Positions 6,495 through 12,389 of a stretch of DNA of 12,996 nucleotides are shown in pieces. Within the stretch, counting starts at the first letter, position 1, and every line of letters begins with the position of its first letter. Source of the DNA: Clostridia bacterium. GTDB taxonomy: Bacteria; Bacillota; Clostridia; Oscillospirales; UBA644. Location: positions 1 to 12,996 of the forward strand of contig JAFPBP010000057.1 of NCBI GenBank assembly GCA_017424085.1, given 5' to 3'. The notes below the pieces were generated by a model. It did no database searches. It worked only from the letters and a program-made list of their open reading frames with translations, and was not told where the DNA came from. Made by a program: the position numbers and the translations under genes.

Positions 6495-6680
6495 ATGATT
6501 CGAGGCTTGTTTCAGAATGCGGTCATCATCAACAACCCGCGTGGCGGAAAAATATTCCGTCAGGCAATCTTCATTCTTAATCCCGAGGCTTCCCGCTCCC
6601 GACGGGATCTGATGGAGGAAGCGCAACGGGTTATCGAGGAGAGCACCTGCACCCGCAAAAAGGGGAGAGTCTATAAGTAA
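6495..6680 (+). CDS. Small basic protein of unknown function, 61 residues
   Basis: I do not recognise this protein. It has 61 residues, 13 Lys/Arg against 6 Asp/Glu, no signal peptide and no membrane helix. A central hydrophobic patch (IFRQAIFILNP, 20-30) is followed by a predicted amphipathic helix (RRDLMEEAQRVIEES, 36-50) and a basic tail ending KKGRVYK. The frame is open further upstream to a TTG at 6426, but ATG at 6495 is preferred because AAGGGGA at 6481-6487 lies 7 nt before it. It begins 72 nt after the glycosylase stop, has a possible promoter of its own, and is closed by a strong terminator, all of which support a real gene. Charge and size would suit nucleic-acid or ribosome binding, which is only a guess. 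Confidence 0.65.
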   Translation: MIRGLFQNAVIINNPRGGKIFRQAIFILNPEASRSRRDLMEEAQRVIEESTCTRKKGRVYK

Positions 6681-6691
6681 ATTTCCGCATT

Positions 6692-6726
6692 CCCCCGACG
6701 GGATTCGCCGTCGGGGGGCTTTGTTT
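6692..6726 (+). terminator. Intrinsic terminator after the 61-residue protein gene
   Basis: A perfect 10-bp GC-rich stem pairs 6692-6701 with 6708-6717 around a 6-nt loop. It is followed by GCTTTGTTT at 6718-6726. It isolates the glycosylase/small-protein unit from the LRR operon. Confidence 0.88.
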
Positions 6727-6809
6727 GCAATTTTTTCACGCTTTTCGAGGTTTTTTTGAAAGAATCCACAGGTTGGTTATGGAAAGTTTGCAGTTTCGTA
6801 ACGATTTTA

Positions 6810-6818
6810 TGCTATAAT
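6810..6818 (+). promoter_or_regulatory. Extended -10 promoter of the LRR lipoprotein operon
   Basis: TGCTATAAT (6810-6818) is a consensus -10 with the extended TGn element. The only -35-like match, TTGCAG at 6788-6793, has a 19-nt spacer, so the extended -10 probably does most of the work. Transcription would start near 6825, about 26 nt before the ATG. Confidence 0.7.
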
Positions 6819-6850
6819 ATTCCATCAGTTTTGTGAAAGGAGCGTGTCGT

Positions 6851-9022
6851 ATGAGAGCCCTTCGTGTCGTTTTTTTGGCGGTGTTGTGTCTTTGCCTGTT
6901 TTGCGCTTGCGGAGAGCTGTCTCCGCTGGATCCCGACCACGCTCCCGATTACGTGGATAAATCCGTGCTGATCGCCCTGCTGGACGAGTTGGATTCCATT
7001 CCCAAAACCTTGGATCAAACCACGGTTGTGAACGCCTATGCCGCCGTACGGGACTCCTCCTCGGTCTCTCAGAAGGACGTGGACGCTGCTGTTGCGGTTT
7101 TGAAGGAATTGCGCGAGACGATTCTTTCCTCGACAGTCGCCTTTATTGACAGCGGCATTGCCCGTCACGTCCGCGAGGCGCTCAACAAGAGTTCTTCGGA
7201 CCCTGTGACCGTGCGGGAATGCTTTGCTCTTACGGAATTGGATTGCACGTACAGAGAAGGCGTCGATACCAGGATCCGCGTTGCTTACGATCTCCGTTAT
7301 TTCCCGAATCTGACCTCTCTTCGCATGGACGGCAACGCTCTCAAAACCTTGGACGGATTTATTTATCTCAAAAAGCTTGAAATTCTGTCTCTGGCAGGGA
7401 ATCCCGTGTGTGGTGTTCCGCTGGCGTCCAACGGTACTGTTGAGCCTGCGTCTCTTTCGGTTCTCGGAAAGATGCCGCTGAAGTATCTTGACGTATCCTG
7501 CGATGAGGTTTCCTTGTCTGTGTACCGTCTCCCTTCCTTGCCGAATCTTACGTATCTGAACGTTTCGGGGGCTACCATTGTCTCTTTGAACGGGGTCGGA
7601 TCCCTTTTCCCCAAGCTGGAATCCTTTATCGCATCCCGTGCCTCGATCACCGATGCCTCCGATCTTGCCTCTTGTAAAAACCTGATGCTTCTGAACTTCA
7701 CGGATTCTTTTGTTCCCGATCTGACGTTCCTTCGTGCGATGGAATCTTTGTCCACCCTTCTTTTGGACGGGGTTCAGATCTCCGATCCGTCTTGTCTGAC
7801 GGGCTTGGCGCCGTTGGATCTTCTGTCCTGCTCAGGGTGCGGAATTACGGAGATCTCCTGGCTTGCGGGCGTTACGTCCGCTACAGAGATCGATCTGTCC
7901 CATAATAAGATCAAGGCGATTCCCGCCGATGCTTCGGTCGCTTATCAGATCTATTCCTTGGATTTGTCCGAAAACAGTCTGAGCAAGGAATTCGTCATGC
8001 GCTCTAACCTTGCGCTGGTTTGTATTCTGGATCTTTCCGGAAACAACCTTACCTCCGTGAAGCTTCTCAACGACGGCCCTCACAGTCTGATTGAACTGGA
8101 CCTGTCCGATAATCCCAAGCTTGCATCGTTCGACCCCGGTTTTACCGACGGTACGCTGAATACCTTGGATTGCTCCGGATGCGCCTTCAAAACCTTCCGA
8201 CTGACGCTTCCCGGATTGAAGACGCTGGTTCTTTCGGATAATCCCATCACCAAGCTCTTCTTGGATCTTCCCGATCTCACTTCTCTTGAGGCGAATATTT
8301 CCGCCACATTCCGCGGAAACATTTCCTTTGCATTACCAAGCCTGCGTTCGTTAACCATGACAGAGAAGTTTACTTGCTCCGTGGATCTCCTTGAGAATAT
8401 GCCGTGTCTGGAATCGATCGCGATTCATATGTCTGGGGTCAAAGAGGAATCTCTCGTGAAGCTGACGACCCTTACCGACGTGTCTCTGTATGCTGCAGAT
8501 GAAACTGAGCTTTCCGTGATTTCCGCTCTGCCGAATTTGAAGAACCTCAAGGTTTGCTCCACGGCATCGGTGAAGGCTCCCGTGCTGAACGGGTTGACGA
8601 CTCTGGAAAGCCTTACCTTTGACGGATGCTCTGCGTTGAAGGATCTTTCCGGAATTACCGATCTTCCTGCGTTGACCCATCTTACCGTGATCGGCGGATC
8701 GTTGTCGGAGCCCGTCCTTGCGGGGCTGCCGCAGTTGATCTCTCTGACGCTTTCGGACTGCGACCTTTCGGATCTTTCGGGGATTTCCTCTCTTGAATCA
8801 CTGACCTTCCTTTCCGTGGAGAAGAACGGACTTCAGAACGTGGTCATCCCCGATCTGCCTCGTCTGAACTATCTTGATCTTCACGGAAATGCGCTTCCGT
8901 CTTACAATTCCGCCATCTTCTCTATGACGGTGGGGACCGTGGACGTTTCGGGGAATCCCGATTCCATTTATTCCAGCATTTGTACTTACCCCGAAACGAT
9001 TACCGTGATCAACCAACGCTGA
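6851..9022 (+). CDS. Leucine-rich-repeat surface lipoprotein
   Basis: The 723-residue product has a lipoprotein-type signal (R2, R5, hydrophobic 6-17, then FCAC with Cys20 as probable lipidation site, a slightly atypical lipobox). Residues about 36-92 form a helical segment resembling FIVAR-type bundles (DKSVLIALLDEL at its start, QKDVDAAVAVLKELRETI at its end). Residues about 101-130 resemble the cap before bacterial LRRs (ARHVREALNK...FALTELD). From about 150 to the end there is a long series of LRRs, with clear units such as LDLSENSLS, LDLSGNNLTS and LDLSDNPKLAS. The protein should be displayed outside the membrane as a binding surface; the ligand is unknown. ATG at 6851 has AAAGGAG 8 nt upstream; GTG at 6833 overlaps that site and is rejected. 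It is the first gene of an operon with a membrane protein 13 nt downstream. Confidence 0.87.
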   Translation: MRALRVVFLAVLCLCLFCACGELSPLDPDHAPDYVDKSVLIALLDELDSIPKTLDQTTVVNAYAAVRDSSSVSQKDVDAAVAVLKELRETILSSTVAFIDSGIARHVREALNKSSSDPVTVRECFALTELDCTYREGVDTRIRVAYDLRYFPNLTSLRMDGNALKTLDGFIYLKKLEILSLAGNPVCGVPLASNGTVEPASLSVLGKMPLKYLDVSCDEVSLSVYRLPSLPNLTYLNVSGATIVSLNGVGSLFPKLESFIASRASITDASDLASCKNLMLLNFTDSFVPDLTFLRAMESLSTLLLDGVQISDPSCLTGLAPLDLLSCSGCGITEISWLAGVTSATEIDLSHNKIKAIPADASVAYQIYSLDLSENSLSKEFVMRSNLALVCILDLSGNNLTSVKLLNDGPHSLIELDLSDNPKLASFDPGFTDGTLNTLDCSGCAFKTFRLTLPGLKTLVLSDNPITKLFLDLPDLTSLEANISATFRGNISFALPSLRSLTMTEKFTCSVDLLENMPCLESIAIHMSGVKEESLVKLTTLTDVSLYAADETELSVISALPNLKNLKVCSTASVKAPVLNGLTTLESLTFDGCSALKDLSGITDLPALTHLTVIGGSLSEPVLAGLPQLISLTLSDCDLSDLSGISSLESLTFLSVEKNGLQNVVIPDLPRLNYLDLHGNALPSYNSAIFSMTVGTVDVSGNPDSIYSSICTYPETITVINQR

Positions 9023-9035
9023 AAGGATCTTTGCC

Positions 9036-9551
9036 ATGTATGAAGAATTTGCCCCTGCCCGTAAGGGTGCCTTTCGGGATGGGTTTCTGATTGTCGTTGC
9101 AGGCTTCGTGCTTTTATCCCTGCCCAGCTGGCTGGGCGACGAGGGGCTCTTCGGATTTCCTTACGTCAAGGCGATCTACGAGCTTCTGATCCTCGGTGGG
9201 ATCTGTTTTCTGGTTCTCTTCTTCACCCGCCGTTACGCCGTGCAATGGAAATACTCTCTGGTCGGAACCGTCCTGCGGATCCGCTCCCGCTCCGGCGGAC
9301 GGGAAAACACGGTTTTCGAGCATTCTCTGGGGGAGACCACCAAATTGATCCCCGTCAGCGAAGCCTCCGATCTTTTGTGGGAGCATAAGAAAAACATCCG
9401 CTCCTATTGCTACGGCGTTTCCGATCTTTCTTCGGCATATGTTTTGACTTTTCCCCCGAAGGAGGGCAATTTCTTCCTGATTTTTCAGCCTTCCGATAAA
9501 TTTGTCGAACTTTTGAAACAAAAAGGGCTTGACAAATCCTCTGAAATGTAG
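9036..9551 (+). CDS. Two-helix membrane protein with a probable PH-like domain
   Basis: The 171-residue product has two membrane segments (about 17-32 and 48-63) joined by a short loop, then a soluble domain of about 105 residues. That domain has strand-rich segments (QWKYSLVGTVLRIRSRSG, YVLTF, NFFLIF) and ends with a helix-like SDKFVELLKQKG, an arrangement like bacterial PH-like domains. It reminds me of a clostridial family, DUF6106, with the same order and a P-D/S-E/D-K ending, but I cannot confirm this. AAAGGAT lies about 9 nt before ATG. It follows the LRR lipoprotein gene by 13 nt, so the two are co-transcribed and may act at the same membrane. Its last codons contain the -35 box of the infC promoter, and its TAG stop abuts the -10. 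Confidence 0.75.
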   Translation: MYEEFAPARKGAFRDGFLIVVAGFVLLSLPSWLGDEGLFGFPYVKAIYELLILGGICFLVLFFTRRYAVQWKYSLVGTVLRIRSRSGGRENTVFEHSLGETTKLIPVSEASDLLWEHKKNIRSYCYGVSDLSSAYVLTFPPKEGNFFLIFQPSDKFVELLKQKGLDKSSEM

Positions 9552-9557
9552 TATAAT
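9529..9557 (+). promoter_or_regulatory. Consensus sigma-A promoter of infC-rpmI-rplT
   Basis: TTGACA (9529-9534) and TATAAT (9552-9557) are perfect with a 17-nt spacer. Transcription would start near 9563-9564. The -35 lies inside the last codons of the preceding gene. Confidence 0.92.
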
Positions 9558-9563
9558 ATTCAG

Positions 9564-9690
9564 GCACAATGAAGCAGACTTCGTCTCACCCAACCGCAAA
9601 GGCGCGTTGTGGTCAATATCGGAATCATCCCACAAGGGATATGCGATCGACGGACGAAATTTGCTCTGTCGATTTTTTCTTTTTATATTT
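9564..9690 (+). promoter_or_regulatory. Structured infC leader, probable ribosomal protein L20 leader
   Basis: About 127 nt of untranslated RNA precede the infC ribosome binding site. Readable structure includes a small hairpin at 9577-9587 (AGAC/GTCT), a bulged stem 9588-9597 with 9602-9613 (AAAG loop), a hairpin 9627-9631 with 9636-9640 (ATCCC/GGGAT, ACAA loop), and a final terminator. In Firmicutes the infC-rpmI-rplT operon is known to be controlled by a leader that mimics the 23S rRNA site of L20 and ends in an intrinsic terminator (Rfam L20_leader). Gene order, place and terminator match. I could not test the conserved L20-binding bases, so class assignment is an inference. Confidence 0.65.
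9646..9685 (+). terminator. Attenuator terminator in the infC leader
   Basis: ATCGACGGA (9646-9654) pairs with TCTGTCGAT (9665-9673), 9 bp with one G-T wobble and a 10-nt loop. It is followed by six T (9673-9678), C and five more T. It lies between the promoter and the infC ribosome binding site, so read-through must be regulated or partial. Confidence 0.85.
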
Positions 9691-9704
9691 GGAGGTGTAT
9701 CCCC

Positions 9705-10223
9705 ATCAGCGCAAAGAAATTTCAACTCAACGAGGAAATCAGAGACGCTCAGGTCCGTTTGATCGATTCCGACGGTTCTCAGCTGGGTATTCAGTCCGCT
9801 CGTGACGCACAGAAGATCGCTTATGAAAAGGGTCTTGATCTGGTTAAGATCTCTCCCCAGGCGGTTCCCCCCGTGTGCAAGATCATGGACTACAGCAAGT
9901 TCTGCTTCGAGCAGGCAAAGCGTGAAAAGGAAGCCCGCAAGAATCAGCGCATCGTAGCCATCAAGGAAGTGCAGCTCAGCGTCCGCATCGAGCAGCATGA
10001 CATGGAAACCAAGCAGAATCATGCAAAGCGGTTTCTGACCGGCGGCGACAAGGTCAAGGTCGCGCTCCGTTTCCGCAGCCGTGAAATTCAGCATCCCGAG
10101 CTCGGTCAAGAGGTTATGGACCGTTTCGCAGAGGCTTGCTCCGAATTCGGCATCGTTGAAAAGCCCGCAAAGCTGGAAGGTCGGAATATGATCATGATCT
10201 TGGCTCCGAAGCCTGCCAAGTAA
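9705..10223 (+). CDS. infC: Translation initiation factor IF-3
   Basis: IF-3 binds the 30S subunit, keeps it apart from 50S and checks the start codon and initiator tRNA. The product is 172 residues, the usual IF-3 length. The N-domain opens with KKFQLNEEIRDAQVRLID, the basic linker is QAKREKEARKNQRIVAIKEV, and the C-domain carries TGGDKVKVALRFRSREI and the ending GRNMIMILAPK. The start is ATC at 9705, set by GGAGG at 9691-9695 with 9-nt spacing. No in-frame ATG, GTG or TTG lies near it. The ATC at 9699 is only 3 nt from the site, and the in-frame GTG at 9609 lies upstream of the leader terminator. Rare starts are known for infC and allow IF-3 to repress its own translation. First gene of the operon with rpmI and rplT. 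Confidence 0.95.
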   Translation: MSAKKFQLNEEIRDAQVRLIDSDGSQLGIQSARDAQKIAYEKGLDLVKISPQAVPPVCKIMDYSKFCFEQAKREKEARKNQRIVAIKEVQLSVRIEQHDMETKQNHAKRFLTGGDKVKVALRFRSREIQHPELGQEVMDRFAEACSEFGIVEKPAKLEGRNMIMILAPKPAK

Positions 10224-10288
10224 GCGGTTGCGTTAGGGTCTACCGTTCAAATCGTAAATCAAAACACTTAAATAAAGGAGAATGTATC

Positions 10289-10486
10289 ATGCCTAAGTTG
10301 AAAAGCCACAAGGGTGCTGCCAAGCGCTTCAGCGTTACCAAGGGCGGCAAGGTTAAGATGAACCGCGCAAACAGAAGACACATCCTGACCAGACACAGCA
10401 CGAAGTATAAGAGAGGTCTCCGCAAGGCAGGCTATGCCAGCGAAGCCAACGCACCCACCATCAAAAAGTTGATTCCCTACGCATAA
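10289..10486 (+). CDS. rpmI: 50S ribosomal protein L35
   Basis: The 65-residue, strongly basic product is full length for L35, a component of the large ribosomal subunit that is conserved in bacteria. It begins MPKLKSHKGAAKRF, the family signature, and continues with RANRRHILTRHSTKYKRGLR and a short C-terminal end KLIPYA. AAAGGAG lies about 8 nt before ATG. It follows infC by 65 nt with no terminator or promoter between, and precedes rplT by 17 nt, the standard infC-rpmI-rplT order. In Bacillus and E. coli its expression depends on L20 control of the operon. Confidence 0.97.
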   Translation: MPKLKSHKGAAKRFSVTKGGKVKMNRANRRHILTRHSTKYKRGLRKAGYASEANAPTIKKLIPYA

Positions 10487-10503
10487 AGGAGGAGAGATAA
10501 GAC

Positions 10504-10857
10504 ATGGCTAGAGTAAAAGGCGCAATGATGACGCGCAAAAGACGTAAGAAGATTCTGAAGCTTGCGAAGGGTTACTTCGGAGCGAAATCCAAGCAGTTCC
10601 GCACTGCCAACGAAGCGGTCATGAAGTCTCTGACCTATGCATACGTAGGCAGAAAGCTGAAGAAGAGAGATTTCCGTTCTCTTTGGATCACCCGTATCTC
10701 CGCCGCTTGCGCGCAGAACGGCATCAACTATTCCCGCTTCATCAACGGTCTGAAGAAGGCTAACATCACCCTGAACCGTAAGGTCCTGGCTGAGCTTGCC
10801 GTTTCCGATCCCGCTGCATTCACTTCCCTGGTTGAAAAGGCGAAGGCAGCTCTTTAA
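10504..10857 (+). CDS. rplT: 50S ribosomal protein L20
   Basis: The 117-residue product is full length for L20, an early assembly protein that binds 23S rRNA. The basic N-terminal extension (RKRRKKILKLAKGYFGAKSK, 11-30) and the motif YVGRKLKKRDFRSLWITRI (47-65) are typical, followed by GINYSRFINGLKKANITLNR (73-92). In Firmicutes, free L20 binds the leader of this operon and promotes early termination, so this protein is the likely ligand of the leader at 9564-9690. AAAGGAGGAG lies about 9 nt before ATG. It is the last gene of the operon, followed by a terminator. Confidence 0.97.
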   Translation: MARVKGAMMTRKRRKKILKLAKGYFGAKSKQFRTANEAVMKSLTYAYVGRKLKKRDFRSLWITRISAACAQNGINYSRFINGLKKANITLNRKVLAELAVSDPAAFTSLVEKAKAAL

Positions 10858-10867
10858 TGTCAATCTG

Positions 10868-10897
10868 AACGGAGACCCTTGCGGTCTCCGTTTTGTT
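10868..10897 (+). terminator. Intrinsic terminator of the infC operon
   Basis: AACGGAGACC (10868-10877) pairs perfectly with GGTCTCCGTT (10883-10892) around a 5-nt loop, and a short TTTTGTT follows. It ends only about 21 nt before the next start codon. Confidence 0.85.
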
Positions 10898-10917
10898 ATC
10901 CACGGAGGTTTTTTGCT

Positions 10918-11619
10918 TTGAGTAAGGTTGTGGGACCCATCCGCAGGGCGGTGCAGGAATACGATATGATTTCGGATGGGGATAAAATTGCCGTCGGCGT
11001 TTCGGGCGGGAAGGATTCGGGCGCGTTGTTGTTTGCGCTTCATCAATTGTCTCATTTCTATCCCAAGAAATTTACCATCGTCGCTGTGATCATCGATATG
11101 GGCACGGGCATGGATTATACCCCTCTCGAGGAAAAGATCCGCGCTGCGGGCATTGAATGCGTCCGCAAGCAAACCGATATTTCCAAGTTGATTTTTGAGG
11201 TCCGAAAAGAACCCAATCCTTGCGCTCTTTGTGCTGTCATGCGACGGGGTGCATTGAATCGCACGGCGGTGGAGCTCGGTTGTAATAAAGTTGCATTAGG
11301 GCATCATTATGACGACGTTTTAGAGACCTTTTGGCTCAATCTGATCCACGGTGGACGGTTGGGATGCTTTCAGCCCGTCACCTATCTGGACCGCACCGAG
11401 GTGACCGTGATCCGCCCCATGATCTACGTGCAGGAAAAGGATGCCAAGGGGTTTTGCCGCTCTGAGCAGATTCCCGTCATCGAAAATCCCTGCCCCGCAA
11501 ACGGGGAAACTCAGCGGCAGGAGATGAAGGATCTGATGCGGGAGTTGGAGCATCGTTATCCGGGCTTGCGAAAGCGCGTCTTCGGTGCCTTGAAGCGCTC
11601 GGGCTTGGACGAATGGTGA
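10918..11619 (+). CDS. TtcA-like tRNA 2-thiolation PP-loop protein
   Basis: The 233-residue product belongs to the PP-loop ATPases of the TtcA/TtuA group, which activate a tRNA base with ATP and insert sulphur; TtcA makes 2-thiocytidine at position 32. Key residues are SGGKDS at 29-34 (ATP pyrophosphatase loop), CALC at 102-105, LGHHYDD at 127-133, and Cys192 in NPCPANG. Cys102, Cys105 and Cys192 correspond to the three cysteines that hold the [4Fe-4S] cluster in TtcA. The end motif HRYPGLRKRVFGALK is also TtcA-like. The start is TTG at 10918, chosen because GGAGG at 10904-10908 is 9 nt upstream. It begins just after the rplT terminator and I see no separate promoter, so it may depend on read-through. 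The exact tRNA target is inferred from family only. Confidence 0.85.
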   Translation: MSKVVGPIRRAVQEYDMISDGDKIAVGVSGGKDSGALLFALHQLSHFYPKKFTIVAVIIDMGTGMDYTPLEEKIRAAGIECVRKQTDISKLIFEVRKEPNPCALCAVMRRGALNRTAVELGCNKVALGHHYDDVLETFWLNLIHGGRLGCFQPVTYLDRTEVTVIRPMIYVQEKDAKGFCRSEQIPVIENPCPANGETQRQEMKDLMRELEHRYPGLRKRVFGALKRSGLDEW

Positions 11620-11647
11620 AAAAATTGTATCATTTTTCCCTTTTCTA

Positions 11648-11676
11648 TTGTGCTTTCGCGCGGAGTATGTTATAAT
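11648..11676 (+). promoter_or_regulatory. Sigma-A promoter of the thymidylate kinase operon
   Basis: TTGTGC (11648-11653) and TATAAT (11671-11676) are separated by 17 nt. TGT at 11668-11670 adds an extended -10. Transcription would start near 11683, about 27 nt before the start codon. Confidence 0.82.
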
Positions 11677-11709
11677 AAATTATATTTAGTAGAGAAGGAA
11701 GCGATTGTT

Positions 11710-12375
11710 TTGCGGCGCCTGTTTATCATCGAAGGAATTGACGGCTCGGGGAAGACCACCCAGGTTGCGCTTTTGCGTCAGCGTCTGGAGGCGGAGGGGC
11801 ACTCCGTTCTGCAGATCAAGCTCCCCAATTACGGCTCTCCCGCCTGTGCTCCCGTGGAGCAGTATCTTGCGGGGGCGTACGGCTCCGATGCGGATTCGGT
11901 CAACGCCTATGCCGCCTCCTCCTTTTTCGCCGTAGACCGGTTCGCCTATTATAAAACCGTTTGGGGAAGCGCCTACGAGCAGGGATCCGTGATCCTGTCC
12001 GATCGCTACGTTTCCTCCAATCTGATCCATCAATGCGTCAAGCTTCCCGTCGATCAGCGGAAGGAATACATTGATTGGCTCTATGATCTGGAATACGATA
12101 AAATGGGAATCCCCCGCCCCGACGGAGTGTTCTATCTGGACGTGCCTCCGCAGATCACCGACGGGCTCATGACCTCCCGCTACGAGGGGGACGAATCGAA
12201 AAAGGATATCCACGAGCGCAATCGGGATTACCTTTTGCGTTGCTACGAAATGGGCATGTATTGCTGTGACAACCTGGGGTTCCAAAAGATCCGTTGCCTC
12301 AATGGTGACGGCACCATGCGTTCCCGCGAGGAAATTTCCCAAGAGATCTTTTCCAAGATCTCTCATCTTCTTTGA
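11710..12375 (+). CDS. tmk: Thymidylate kinase (dTMP kinase) family protein
   Basis: The 221-residue product is a P-loop kinase that phosphorylates dTMP to dTDP in dTTP synthesis. EGIDGSGKTTQ at 8-18 is the Walker A loop, SDRYVSSNLIHQ carries the DR(Y/S) nucleoside-monophosphate motif, and the LID region contains SRYEGDESKKDIHERN with several basic residues. The P-loop lacks Arg, so the LID arginines and lysines likely assist catalysis, as in the E. coli-type enzyme. Length is slightly above the usual 205-215. The start is TTG at 11710: AAGGAA at 11695-11700 is 9 nt upstream, and earlier in-frame starts fall in the promoter. It is followed 14 nt later by an acetyltransferase gene. A related deoxynucleoside kinase cannot be fully excluded. 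Confidence 0.87.
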   Translation: MRRLFIIEGIDGSGKTTQVALLRQRLEAEGHSVLQIKLPNYGSPACAPVEQYLAGAYGSDADSVNAYAASSFFAVDRFAYYKTVWGSAYEQGSVILSDRYVSSNLIHQCVKLPVDQRKEYIDWLYDLEYDKMGIPRPDGVFYLDVPPQITDGLMTSRYEGDESKKDIHERNRDYLLRCYEMGMYCCDNLGFQKIRCLNGDGTMRSREEISQEIFSKISHLL

Positions 12376-12389
12376 TTAGGAGTTTTTTC

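Noticed and set aside
5715..6626. 303-codon open frame on the minus strand
   Set aside because: It is antisense to the uracil-DNA glycosylase, which has complete family motifs, and its end overlaps promoter sequence.
9609..9704. N-terminal extension of IF-3 from GTG at 9609
   Set aside because: It would be translated through the leader terminator, has no ribosome binding site, and makes the protein 32 residues too long.
9114..10109. 331-codon open frame on the minus strand
   Set aside because: It crosses the infC promoter, leader and terminator in antisense and overlaps two well-supported genes.
10224..10288. Possible promoter or hairpin between infC and rpmI
   Set aside because: I found no -35/-10 pair or stable stem; the gap looks like plain operon spacing.
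11615..11644. Possible terminator after the TtcA-like gene
   Set aside because: Only an A/T stem (GAAAAA/TTTTTC) with a 9-nt loop and two G-C pairs across a bulge can be drawn; too weak to call.
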